Shown: piece after piece, positions 1 through 6,148 of the stretch
Position numbering within the stretch: the stretch's first letter is position 1
Layout: each line of letters opens with the position of its first letter
Origin: Actinomycetes bacterium
GTDB taxonomy: Bacteria; Actinomycetota; Actinomycetes; JAJYSQ01
Assembly (NCBI GenBank): GCA_021793495.1
Contig: JAJYSQ010000065.1
Span: 1-7,572, forward strand
DNA: 7,572 nucleotides
Direction of reading: 5' to 3'
Notes under the pieces: model-generated
Told to the model about the DNA's origin: nothing
Databases searched by the model: none
Seen by the model: only the letters and a program-made list of their open reading frames with translations
Position numbers and translations under genes: made by a program

Positions 1-152
1 ATGTGAACCCGATGTGGCCGTCGTACATGTGGTATCAGCCCACGGCCAACCCGCAGTACCCGCGCCCGGTGAAGATCCTGAACTTCTGGCGTCCGGCCGA
101 CCGGTACTTCACGTCCAGCGGCCGGGACTTCGTCGCCGTCTACGCCCGCTGA
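1..152 (+). CDS. 3' end of an unrecognised protein gene (partial)
   Basis: The frame that ends at TGA 150-152 is open to the left edge, and 47 of its last 49 codons end in G or C, as expected for a real gene in this genome. The visible tail is rich in aromatic residues and proline (MWPSYMWYQP near the edge, then ILNFWRP, ending DFVAVYAR). I do not recognise the family. A GTG at position 3 lies in frame, but the gene more likely begins outside the window. It converges on the hydrolase gene at 250-2046, and a strong hairpin begins 15 nt past its stop. No function can be assigned from 49 residues. Confidence 0.6.
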   Translation, partial: VNPMWPSYMWYQPTANPQYPRPVKILNFWRPADRYFTSSGRDFVAVYAR

Positions 153-166
153 GTCCCGGCACGGGC

Positions 167-193
167 CGCTGGGGTGCCGCGGCTGCCCCAGCG
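167..193 (+). terminator. GC-rich hairpin, likely terminator of the left-edge gene
   Basis: Perfect 8-bp arms CGCTGGGG (167-174) and CCCCAGCG (186-193) enclose an 11-nt loop, starting 15 nt after the TGA at 150-152. There is no T tract, which is common for actinobacterial terminators. The convergent setting supports a termination role, but this is inferred from structure only. Confidence 0.5.
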
Positions 194-223
194 AGTACGA
201 GCCGGTGGGCATCGCGGTCTCAG

Positions 224-240
224 CTGGCCCCGGGGGCCAG
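224..240 (-). terminator. GC-rich hairpin, likely terminator of the hydrolase gene
   Basis: Perfect 7-bp arms CTGGCCC (224-230) and GGGCCAG (234-240) enclose a 3-nt loop. On the minus strand the hairpin begins 9 nt after the TAG stop (250-252) of the hydrolase gene. With the hairpin at 167-193 it forms a back-to-back pair between convergent genes. No T tract is present. Confidence 0.5.
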
Positions 241-249
241 GGGGTCCAC

Positions 250-2046
250 CTAGCCGGGCACCGAGCCGGTGGCCCGGGGGCCACCGCCGTCCTGGTGGGC
301 CGGGGACGTCACCGGCAGCGAGAGCATCGGCGGGCGAGCCGGGTCCACCGCGATCGAGTAGGTCTGCGGCACCCGGTTGCCCAGGTAGGCCGAGTCGGTG
401 GCGGCGAGCACGAGGTCGATGCGGCTGCCGGCGGGGAAACGGCGCACCTGTGCGGGCAGGGTGATCGTCACCGGGTGCCCCGGGTCCGCGATGCGCACCG
501 GGGAGACCAGCCGGTCGACGAGGGTCCTCGTGCCGTCGGGGAGCACGTCGTAGATCTTGGCGAAGAGCACCGGCTGCTCCGCCGGGGACAGGTCCAGGGA
601 TGGCGGCGTCGCGGCCAGGGTGAAGCTCAGCGTGGGGACGCCCACCGAGTCCAACGGTGCAGGCAGCGGCGCGCTGGAGAAGCTGGCGAAGGTGCCCGGC
701 GTGTCGGTCGGGGGGATCTGGGAGAACGGCGCCAGGAACTGGACGGCCGAGGTCTCCGAGTAGCTGGCCGGGCTCCCCGGGTTGACGAAGGTCGCGGTGC
801 CGGCCACCACCGTACGGCGGGTCGGGGTGAGCGAACCGTCGCCGGAGAGGTAGAGCGTCATGGTGTGCCCCACCGGCCACCCCGGCGCGCTGCCGTAGGC
901 GGGCTCCGCAGACCCGTGGGGGTTGTAGGCGACCCAGGGCCGGAAGTACTCGACGGCCGGGCCGGTGTTGACCTGCTTGCCCTTCAGGTACTTGGCGAAC
1001 CAGTCCGTGATCAGCGTGCGCTCGTAGCTCGGCCCGGGGGAGGAGTAGGAGAGCTCGCCCGGCGCCGGGGTGACACCGTTGCTGTGTCCCCAGCTCTGGA
1101 TGACGAGCTTGACCGGGACCCGGTCGGCCTTGAGCTCCTGGTAGGTGGCGACCGCCTCGTCGATCGTGAACAGCGTGTCCGCCTCGCCCTGCATGAGCAG
1201 CGTGGGCGCGTGCACCGCGGCGTGGAAGCTCACCATCGACGACGCTCGCAGCAGGGCGGTCATCGCCGGGGTGGGGTAGCCGAGACCGGCCGACGTGGCC
1301 AGCTCCGGGCAGATCCGGGGGTCGTAGCCCGGGCAGGTCGAAGGAGGGAACGGGGTCGCCGTCGGGTGCGTGAGCGACCCGTGCAGCCCGTCCTGGAAGA
1401 AGTAGGCGATCCATTCGGCCTTGAGCACGCCGGGCGGGGTGTCGGTGAAGACCAGGTTGGGGTCGGTGTTGTTCGGTGCCAGCGAGTAGGCCAGGTCGTT
1501 CCAGGTGATCTGGGGAACCAGGGCGCGGATGCGCGGGTCGATCGAGGCCGCCGAGAACTGCACACCCCCGCCGTAGGAGAGCCCGATCATCCCGACGTCC
1601 GGTGCGTCAGGGCCCTCCTTGACGACCTCGGGCACGGTGCCCAGGTAGGACACGAGCTGGCTGGCGGCCGCACCGTCCCACTGCGGGCTGTCCAGCTCGA
1701 TGTTGCAGCCCGAGCCGCCGAAGCCGAGCCCGGAGTAGGCGAGCACCACGTAGTCCTGCCGGCCGGCGAAGTACTCGGCCAGGTGGGTCTGGTCGGTGTA
1801 GGACCCACCGAAGCCGTTGGTCGTCAGGATCGCGGGCACCGGGTGGCTCGCCGAGGCGTCCCGGGGCACGAAGAGCTCGCCCACGACCGTGCAGGCCGTG
1901 GCTCTGCCCGGTCCGACGTGGACCGTCCAGCTCATCACCGTGGCCGTGTACGGGGCGCTGGCGGCGGCCGGGGTGGTGGCACCCGCGAGCAGGGTCGTGC
2001 CGAGCAGGAGGAGCCCGGCGGCCCCACGGGCGTAGCGTCCACTCAT
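250..2046 (-). CDS. Secreted S15/CocE-type alpha/beta-hydrolase (X-Pro dipeptidyl-peptidase-like)
   Basis: This 598-residue protein resembles the S15/CocE family of serine hydrolases, which cleave X-Pro peptides, acyl esters or related substrates. A Sec-type signal peptide is visible: SGRYARG, then a Leu/Ala/Gly-rich core, then AAASA, with cleavage near residue 30. The alpha/beta-hydrolase core carries the nucleophile elbow GLSYGGG (Ser about 157), an acid in QGEADTLF (Asp about 290) and a base in SWGHSNG (His about 321), so the triad looks intact. The region from about residue 335 to the end fits the family's beta-rich C-terminal domain. The ATG at 2046 is chosen because AAGGGAG sits 6-7 nt upstream and the signal peptide follows directly; an in-frame ATG at 2112 would overlap the stop codon region of the upstream gene and bury the signal peptide. 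It lies 72 bp behind the propeller gene on the same strand, so co-transcription is likely. The substrate cannot be told from sequence. Confidence 0.9.
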   Translation of the reverse strand: MSGRYARGAAGLLLLGTTLLAGATTPAAASAPYTATVMSWTVHVGPGRATACTVVGELFVPRDASASHPVPAILTTNGFGGSYTDQTHLAEYFAGRQDYVVLAYSGLGFGGSGCNIELDSPQWDGAAASQLVSYLGTVPEVVKEGPDAPDVGMIGLSYGGGVQFSAASIDPRIRALVPQITWNDLAYSLAPNNTDPNLVFTDTPPGVLKAEWIAYFFQDGLHGSLTHPTATPFPPSTCPGYDPRICPELATSAGLGYPTPAMTALLRASSMVSFHAAVHAPTLLMQGEADTLFTIDEAVATYQELKADRVPVKLVIQSWGHSNGVTPAPGELSYSSPGPSYERTLITDWFAKYLKGKQVNTGPAVEYFRPWVAYNPHGSAEPAYGSAPGWPVGHTMTLYLSGDGSLTPTRRTVVAGTATFVNPGSPASYSETSAVQFLAPFSQIPPTDTPGTFASFSSAPLPAPLDSVGVPTLSFTLAATPPSLDLSPAEQPVLFAKIYDVLPDGTRTLVDRLVSPVRIADPGHPVTITLPAQVRRFPAGSRIDLVLAATDSAYLGNRVPQTYSIAVDPARPPMLSLPVTSPAHQDGGGPRATGSVPG

Positions 2047-2093
2047 CGGTTCTCCCTTCGTCGAACCCCTACGACTTCCTCGGATCCCCGCAC

Positions 2094-2120
2094 GAGCCCG
2101 TTCCACCAGCACCCGGGCTC
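2094..2120 (-). other. Inverted repeat at the propeller-hydrolase junction
   Basis: Arms GAGCCCG (2094-2100) and CGGGCTC (2114-2120) are perfect 7-bp complements around a 13-nt loop. On the minus strand the hairpin would begin inside the stop codon of the propeller gene (TGA, 2121-2119), 48 nt before the hydrolase start. A competing tight hairpin (GGGCT 2115-2119 with AGCCC 2123-2127) shares one arm. It could be an attenuator or an mRNA-stabilising hairpin within the operon. Confidence 0.35.
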
Positions 2121-3720
2121 AGAGCCCGATCAGCCGGCCCACCCTCGTCCGGAGGGCCCGGCCCCCGGTCCCCGTCGCCCGGCCCCCGGCCGGGAGGGGC
2201 CCGGTGGCGACGATCCCGGCACCCGAGGTCTGGGTGGCGATCGCCGTGTGGTCGCAGGCCGAGGTGTTCGACTGCGCAGCGGTGCACCCCGGGGAGTTCG
2301 GGCCGCCCGGGACGTACTGGTCGTCGCTGTAGGCGATGGAGGCCAGCCCGGTCACCGGGCTCGCCGCCACGCCGAAGTCGTCATAGAGGTCCCGGTTGCC
2401 GGTGCAGCTCACACCGCCCTCGCAGACGCCGCCGTAGTGGTTGACCGGGGTGGCTGCGGTCTGGGTGAAGGACGCCCCCGGCGTGGCGGCGTCGAGGGAC
2501 TGCGCGAAGTACACCTGCCAGGCAGCGGTCATCGGGTAGTTGTCGGGGACGGTGGCCGGGTTGTCGTAGGAGGTCCCGTAGAAGACGATGTCGAGCTTGC
2601 CGGTGCCCCCGGCGACCGACCACGGCATGATGGCGGTGTTGGCCGGCCCGCTGTTCACCTGGACCGGCGTGCTCCAGCTCGTGCCATGGTCGGTGGAGTA
2701 GCTGTAGAACACGCCGTGGTTGTCGCTGAAGACCGCGTACACGGTGCCGGCCTTGTCCACGCTGACGTTGACGAACTGGTGACCGTAGCTGACGCTTGGA
2801 TCAGGGTTGGCGTAGACGAGGTGGTCGACGAACGTCCGGCCACCATCGGTGGAGACACCCATCCACACCGCGTGGTAGCCGGTCGTGCCCGCCGTCGCGG
2901 TGGCGACCTCCGAGGCGGAGGCGATGCCGGAGAAGACCTGGTAGATCACGTGGCTGCTCGGGTCGATCACCAGGTTGCCGATCTCGTTGTTCTGCAGCAG
3001 GTAGGCGTGAGCCGGGTCGATCGCGGCCGAGGGCTGGGTGAACGTGGCCCCGGCGTCGGTGCTGCACGACACGTCGATGTCGTCGGTGGCGATGTCGTGG
3101 TAGGAGATGCAGACCTTCGAGGCCCCGTCGGCGGCGATCCACTCCCGGTCGTCGACCGGCACGGTGGCCGAGGTGTAGCTCGTCCGCCAGGTGGCACCGC
3201 CGTCGCTGCTCGTGGAGACGTCGACGTTGGCCAGGGAGAGGCTCGCGACGTAGACGTTGTACCGACCCTGGGCGTTGCGCTGGGGCGCCACCGCCAGGTC
3301 GGTGTCCCCGCCGGCCGGGCCGAAGGTGCCCAGCGGGCCGACCGATGTCGCGTTGGGGCTGCCCAGCGCCAGGTAGTGGGCACCGCCGTCGGTGGAGGTC
3401 CAGGCTGACGTGCCCCCGCCCAGGCCGTTCTCGCTCGAGGCGTAGAACGTGCCGTCCGCCGCGGCCCGGATCGCCGGCTCGGCCGCGGTGTTCGTGCACG
3501 CGGTGCTGCCCGGGCAGGTCACGCCACCGGCGCTGGCCAGCGAGAAGGTCGTGAACGCGGGCTGAGCACCGGTGGCCGCGGCCCGGACCCGGGTGGGCGG
3601 CGGCAGGGGCCCGGCCCCGTGGTCGGTCGCCGCCGCCCCGGTCCCGGTGACGACCAGGCTCAGCGTCGCCGTGGCCACGCCCACGACGAACCAGCTCCCC
3701 CTACCTCTACCACCGGCCAC
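2119..3720 (-). CDS. Secreted BNR/Asp-box beta-propeller protein (sialidase-like fold)
   Basis: This 533-residue protein has a signal peptide (MAGGRGRGSW, a hydrophobic stretch to about residue 28, then GAAA). Five clear Asp boxes (S/T-x-D-x-G-x-x-W/F/Y) follow: STDGGAHY 109-116, SSDGGATW 171-178, STDAGATF 220-227, STDGGRTF 290-297 and STDHGTSW 342-349. A degenerate sixth (SLDAATPGASF) starts at about 408. This suggests a six-bladed propeller, often labelled exo-alpha-sialidase. I do not see a sialidase FRIP motif or a convincing arginine triad, so enzymatic activity is doubtful; binding or a structural surface role is equally possible. Eight cysteines (about 69, 75, 204, 219, 433, 439, 479, 489) suggest disulfides outside the cell. 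The start is GTG 3720-3718, with GAGGGAG 9 nt upstream. An ECF-type promoter (3832-3805) and a 20-bp palindrome (3763-3782) precede it. The hydrolase gene follows after 72 bp. Confidence 0.85.
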   Translation of the reverse strand: MAGGRGRGSWFVVGVATATLSLVVTGTGAAATDHGAGPLPPPTRVRAAATGAQPAFTTFSLASAGGVTCPGSTACTNTAAEPAIRAAADGTFYASSENGLGGGTSAWTSTDGGAHYLALGSPNATSVGPLGTFGPAGGDTDLAVAPQRNAQGRYNVYVASLSLANVDVSTSSDGGATWRTSYTSATVPVDDREWIAADGASKVCISYHDIATDDIDVSCSTDAGATFTQPSAAIDPAHAYLLQNNEIGNLVIDPSSHVIYQVFSGIASASEVATATAGTTGYHAVWMGVSTDGGRTFVDHLVYANPDPSVSYGHQFVNVSVDKAGTVYAVFSDNHGVFYSYSTDHGTSWSTPVQVNSGPANTAIMPWSVAGGTGKLDIVFYGTSYDNPATVPDNYPMTAAWQVYFAQSLDAATPGASFTQTAATPVNHYGGVCEGGVSCTGNRDLYDDFGVAASPVTGLASIAYSDDQYVPGGPNSPGCTAAQSNTSACDHTAIATQTSGAGIVATGPLPAGGRATGTGGRALRTRVGRLIGL

Positions 3721-3762
3721 AGGCTCCCACTCCCTCGGTGCTCATCGCGCTCACCGCGTCGC

Positions 3763-3782
3763 TCGGGTGCGGTCGCACCCGA
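3763..3782. promoter_or_regulatory. 20-bp palindrome in the leader of the propeller gene
   Basis: TCGGGTGCG (3763-3771), GT, CGCACCCGA (3774-3782) is a perfect 9-bp inverted repeat with a 2-bp centre. It lies 42 bp upstream of the propeller GTG and about 15 bp downstream of the start site predicted from the ECF-type promoter. It could be a dimeric repressor operator, or an RNA hairpin in the 5' leader, although the 2-nt loop would force the inner pairs open. It has no T tract. Confidence 0.45.
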
Positions 3783-3804
3783 CGACCACGACGCCGTCGA
3801 CCCC

Positions 3805-3832
3805 ACAACGAGACAGCGCCCCGGTGGTCACG
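3805..3832 (-). promoter_or_regulatory. Predicted ECF (sigma-BldN-type) promoter of the propeller-hydrolase pair
   Basis: Read on the minus strand: -35 CGTGAC (3832-3827), 16-nt spacer, -10 CGTTGT (3810-3805). It matches the elements ahead of rsbN and mceG in spacing and in all core bases except one (A to G in the -35). Transcription would start near 3798, giving a leader of about 77 nt to the GTG at 3720. The BldN assignment rests on my memory of Streptomyces promoters and on the nearby bldN gene. Confidence 0.5.
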
Positions 3833-3894
3833 GCCGGTGGCCATGGCCGATCCGTCCGGTGGGTCGGGCGGCGGAGGAGACCGGCCGGAATCCC

Positions 3895-3924
3895 TTGAGG
3901 AAGGGGCCCGATCCTCGGTACCGT
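3895..3924 (+). promoter_or_regulatory. Possible housekeeping-type promoter of bldN
   Basis: TTGAGG (3895-3900), an 18-nt spacer and TACCGT (3919-3924) resemble a principal-sigma promoter. The -35 lies within an inverted repeat CCCTT-GAGG-AAGGG (3892-3905), which could be an operator. Transcription would start near 3931, leaving about 47 nt to the ATG at 3978. The match is modest, and developmental control by other regulators is possible. Confidence 0.3.
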
Positions 3925-3977
3925 CGATACACCATCCCTGGCAGGCCGGCGTCGGGGGCCGGCATCCCGCGGGCCGG

Positions 3978-4709
3978 ATGAGCAGGTGGGCTGGGGGTGT
4001 CGTGCGAGCAGGTGGGTTGGGCGACCTGGCGCGGTTGGTGCTGGCCGTCGCCGACGGCCCAGCCCTGCCCGACGGCCCAGCCCTGCCCGGCGACCCGGTC
4101 CTGCTCGGCGCCGGGGGTTCGCGGGCACCGGCCTACCACCGGGTCCCCGCGGCAGACGCGCAGGGTGGGCGGATCGAGGCGCTCGTCAGCCTCGCCCAGG
4201 GCGGGGATGCCGAGGCCTTCGCCGAGATCTACGACTGCTACGTCGACGTCGTCTACCGCTACCTGTTCCACCGGGTCGGCTCGCACGCCCTGGCCGAGGA
4301 CCTGACCAGCGAGACGTTCCTGCGTGCCCTGCGCCGGCTCGCCACCTTCACCTGGCAGGGACGCGACCTGGGTGCGTGGTTGGTGACGATCGCCCGGAAC
4401 CTGGCGATGGACCACTTCAAGTCCGCCCGGTTCCGTCTCGAGGTCACCACCGCCGACCTGCTCGACGCCGACCGGGCCGACGAGGGCATCGAGGACGCCG
4501 TGGTCGCCCGGCTGCGCACCGAGACGCTGGTCACCGCGGTGCGTCGGCTCAAGCCTGAGCAGCAGGAGTGCATCGCGCTGCGCTTCCTGCAGGACCTCAG
4601 CGTGGCCGAGACGGCCGAGGTCCTGGGGCGCTCCGAGGGTGCCGTCAAGCAGCTCCAGCTGCGCGCCGTGCGGGCCCTGGCGAGGATGCTCGCCGTGGAG
4701 GAACGGTGA
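3978..4709 (+). CDS. bldN: ECF RNA polymerase sigma factor, BldN/AdsA type
   Basis: The sigma factor directs RNA polymerase to developmental promoters. In Streptomyces, BldN activates surface-protein genes needed for aerial growth. From the ATG it has 243 residues. Sigma region 2 spans about 65-150 (IYDCYVDVVYRYLFHRVG, LAEDLTSETFLRALRRL, TFTWQGRD, LVTIARNLAMDHFKSARFRLEVTT) and region 4 about 185-238 (LKPEQQECIALRFLQDLSVAETAEVLG, EGAVKQLQLRAVRALARML). These stretches closely resemble BldN as I recall it. About 64 residues precede region 2, in keeping with the cleaved pro-region of Streptomyces BldN, and GGLGDLARLVL looks like its start. An 18-bp tandem duplication (4053-4088) lies in this pro-region. 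The start is uncertain: ATG 3978 lacks a clear ribosome binding site, while GTG 4002 has purine-rich sequence ahead of it and would lose 8 residues. An RsbN-like anti-sigma gene follows. Confidence 0.9.
   Translation: MSRWAGGVVRAGGLGDLARLVLAVADGPALPDGPALPGDPVLLGAGGSRAPAYHRVPAADAQGGRIEALVSLAQGGDAEAFAEIYDCYVDVVYRYLFHRVGSHALAEDLTSETFLRALRRLATFTWQGRDLGAWLVTIARNLAMDHFKSARFRLEVTTADLLDADRADEGIEDAVVARLRTETLVTAVRRLKPEQQECIALRFLQDLSVAETAEVLGRSEGAVKQLQLRAVRALARMLAVEER
4053..4088 (+). repeat. Perfect 18-bp tandem duplication in the bldN pro-region
   Basis: Two identical 18-bp units (4053-4070 and 4071-4088) encode DGPALP twice, then a related GDP. The duplication is in frame and lies upstream of sigma region 2. 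It looks like a recent slippage event in a part of the protein under little constraint on length. Confidence 0.85.
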
Positions 4710-4717
4710 GTGGTGTG

Positions 4718-4734
4718 CCGGCGCGAGGCGCCGG
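4718..4734 (+). terminator. Hairpin after bldN, possible terminator or attenuator
   Basis: Perfect 7-bp arms CCGGCGC (4718-4724) and GCGCCGG (4728-4734) enclose GAG, 8 nt after the bldN stop and 3 nt before the -35 of the rsbN promoter. There is no T tract. The position suggests that it ends or dampens bldN transcription so that rsbN relies on its own promoter. Confidence 0.45.
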
Positions 4735-4737
4735 GGG

Positions 4738-4765
4738 CGTAACCGGTCCGGCCCGGGGTCGTTGG
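4738..4765 (+). promoter_or_regulatory. Predicted ECF (sigma-BldN-type) promoter of rsbN
   Basis: -35 CGTAAC (4738-4743), 16-nt spacer, -10 CGTTGG (4760-4765). Transcription would start near 4772 and give a leader of about 74 nt before the GTG at 4846. It matches the element ahead of mceG in the -35, the spacer length and CGTT. A BldN-driven rsbN gives negative feedback; as I recall, rsbN is also a BldN target in Streptomyces. Confidence 0.6.
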
Positions 4766-4845
4766 CATGGTGGAGCCACCAGGACACCCGGCGGTGGTCC
4801 GGACGGTGGCGGTGCGCGGGCGGGTCGAGGAGGGGGTGACGCGCG

Positions 4846-6105
4846 GTGAGGTGGTCGTGGCCCGCGCGTCGGCGCGCCGGCTCGGAGCGTACCGAGCGGT
4901 ACGCCCGGCTCCTGGACGGCTCGAGGGTGCCGGGCCCCCCGGATGGCCTGGACGCCGAGCTCGTGGCCCTGGTCGGCGAGCTGCGGACGGTCGGTGCCAG
5001 CGTGGCTGGGCCGGGCGAGCCGTTCCGGTCCGTCCTCCGCGAGCGGCTCGTCGCCGAGGCCCCCCGGGTGCTGTCCCCCCAGGTGCCGGTCCCGCGGCGC
5101 CCGACGCCCCGTCATCGGACGCCGGGGCGTCGGCGCCTGCTCCACCTGGCGACCGGGGTGGTGGCCACCATGATGATCGCCACCACGGGGACCGCTCTGG
5201 CCAGCACCCGGGCGCTGCCCGGCCAGCCGCTCTACGGCGTCAAGCTCGGGCTCGAGCAGGTCCAGCTCTGGCTCACCTGGAGCGACCTCGGGCGCGGCGA
5301 GCGCTACCTGGACCTCGCGAGCACCCGCCTCGGCGAGGCGACGAGCCTGGTCGCCGGGGCGGACGCGGCCGGCCCGCGGACCGCCGGCTACGTCGTGGCG
5401 GACCTCGCCGAGCAGGCGACGTCGCTACGCTCCGGGGCGACGCTGCTCGAAGCGGTCTACCGCCGAGACGCCAACCCTGCTGCGCTGCGGGCGCTGACCT
5501 CGTCGGTGGCCGACCAGCAGGCCCGGCTCGCGGCCATCATGCGGCTGATGCCCCAGCAGGCGGTCCGGCAGGCCGAGATCGTCGCGAACCTGCTGACCAC
5601 GGTGAGCGAGCAGGGCGCGGCGCTGGTGAGCGCCTGCGGCTACCCCTGCGGCGCGGCGCCGCAGGCCCCGCCCACGGTCGAGTCCTCCGGGCCGGTGGCC
5701 GGCCGGGGTGCCGCCGCTGTCTCCGGTGGTTCCCGGCCGACCGCCAGCGCCGCCGGTGGCGACACGGCGGGCGGGCCGAGTGGTGCCACCAGCAGCCCCG
5801 GGCCCGCCCCCGCGCCCACCGGGGCCGGCTCGGGGACTGCCGGGTCCTCGGACGGAGGGGTCGGGGGGATCACCAGCACCCTCGGCGGAACCATCGGTGG
5901 CCTGCTCTCCCCGAGCCCCCTGCCGAGCCCGCTGCCGAGCCCCCTGCCCGCCGCACCGGTCCCCTCGGGGCTGCTCGGCGGGGTGACCGACGGGCTCTCC
6001 GAGCTTCTGATGCCCGTCACCGGCTCGTCGTCCGCGCCGCCAGACCCCTCGACGAGCACCCCGTCGGGGTCCGCGTGCCTGCTCGGCTCGACCTGTCTGC
6101 CCTGA
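4846..6105 (+). CDS. rsbN: Membrane-anchored anti-sigma factor, RsbN type (DUF5667)
   Basis: RsbN binds BldN and holds it inactive at the membrane. This 419-residue protein fits that plan: a cytoplasmic N-terminal part (about 1-97, with basic RHRTPGRRR just before the membrane), one transmembrane segment (about 99-120, LHLATGVVATMMIATTGTALA) and an outer DUF5667-like domain (about 121-262), beginning LPGQPLYGVKLGLEQVQLWL and followed by long helices. A Pro/Ser/Gly/Ala-rich tail (about 270-419) ends the protein. Cys 264/268 and 411/417 form two close outer pairs. The start is GTG 4846, with GAGGAGGGGG 9 nt upstream and an in-frame stop at 4837. It follows bldN by 136 bp, with a hairpin and its own ECF-type promoter between. 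The binding domain is identified mainly by position, since this short region is poorly conserved. A different anti-sigma subtype is the main alternative. Confidence 0.85.
   Translation: MRWSWPARRRAGSERTERYARLLDGSRVPGPPDGLDAELVALVGELRTVGASVAGPGEPFRSVLRERLVAEAPRVLSPQVPVPRRPTPRHRTPGRRRLLHLATGVVATMMIATTGTALASTRALPGQPLYGVKLGLEQVQLWLTWSDLGRGERYLDLASTRLGEATSLVAGADAAGPRTAGYVVADLAEQATSLRSGATLLEAVYRRDANPAALRALTSSVADQQARLAAIMRLMPQQAVRQAEIVANLLTTVSEQGAALVSACGYPCGAAPQAPPTVESSGPVAGRGAAAVSGGSRPTASAAGGDTAGGPSGATSSPGPAPAPTGAGSGTAGSSDGGVGGITSTLGGTIGGLLSPSPLPSPLPSPLPAAPVPSGLLGGVTDGLSELLMPVTGSSSAPPDPSTSTPSGSACLLGSTCLP
5911..5946 (+). repeat. Three 12-bp tandem units in the rsbN tail
   Basis: Units at 5911-5922, 5923-5934 and 5935-5946 follow CCGAGCCCCCTG with one mismatch in the middle unit. 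They sit in the SPLP-SPLP-SPLPA part of the outer low-complexity tail. They are probably a flexible wall-spanning or linker stretch prone to length change. Confidence 0.8.
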
Positions 6106-6129
6106 GCCGTCCCAGTCTTCGACGACCGT

Positions 6130-6148
6130 CCGTAACCCGGCCGTAACC
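6130..6148 (+). repeat. Direct repeat of CCGTAACC ahead of mceG
   Basis: CCGTAACC occurs at 6130-6137 and again at 6141-6148, 11 bp apart, about one helical turn. The downstream copy contains the predicted -35. The upstream copy has no CGTT at the right distance, so it is either a chance duplicate or part of a binding site beside the promoter. Confidence 0.4.

Noticed and set aside
2044..2112. Upstream ATG at 2112 as the hydrolase start
   Set aside because: The extra 22 residues would precede and mask a clear signal peptide, and AAGGGAG is well placed only for ATG 2046.
205..3408. A very long open frame on the plus strand opposite the hydrolase and propeller genes
   Set aside because: It is antisense to two convincing genes, its translation is Arg/Gly/Val-rich with no domain, and such frames arise from codon bias in high-GC DNA.
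2119..3720. Calling the propeller protein a true sialidase
   Set aside because: Asp boxes alone define the fold; I could not find the FRIP motif or a convincing arginine triad with a catalytic Tyr/Glu pair.
3738..3977. Upstream starts for bldN (3738 or ATG 3843)
   Set aside because: The added sequence is basic and Gly/Pro-rich, overlaps the divergent control region including the palindrome and the propeller promoter, and lies upstream of the candidate bldN promoter.
3828..4787. A long minus-strand open frame opposite bldN
   Set aside because: It mirrors the highly conserved sigma-factor frame and shows no recognisable protein features or ribosome binding site.
4767..6146. An open frame from ATG 4767 overlapping all of rsbN in another frame
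   Set aside because: Its product is Arg/Pro/Gly-rich low complexity, whereas the rsbN frame shows a membrane segment and a DUF5667-like domain and has the better ribosome binding site.
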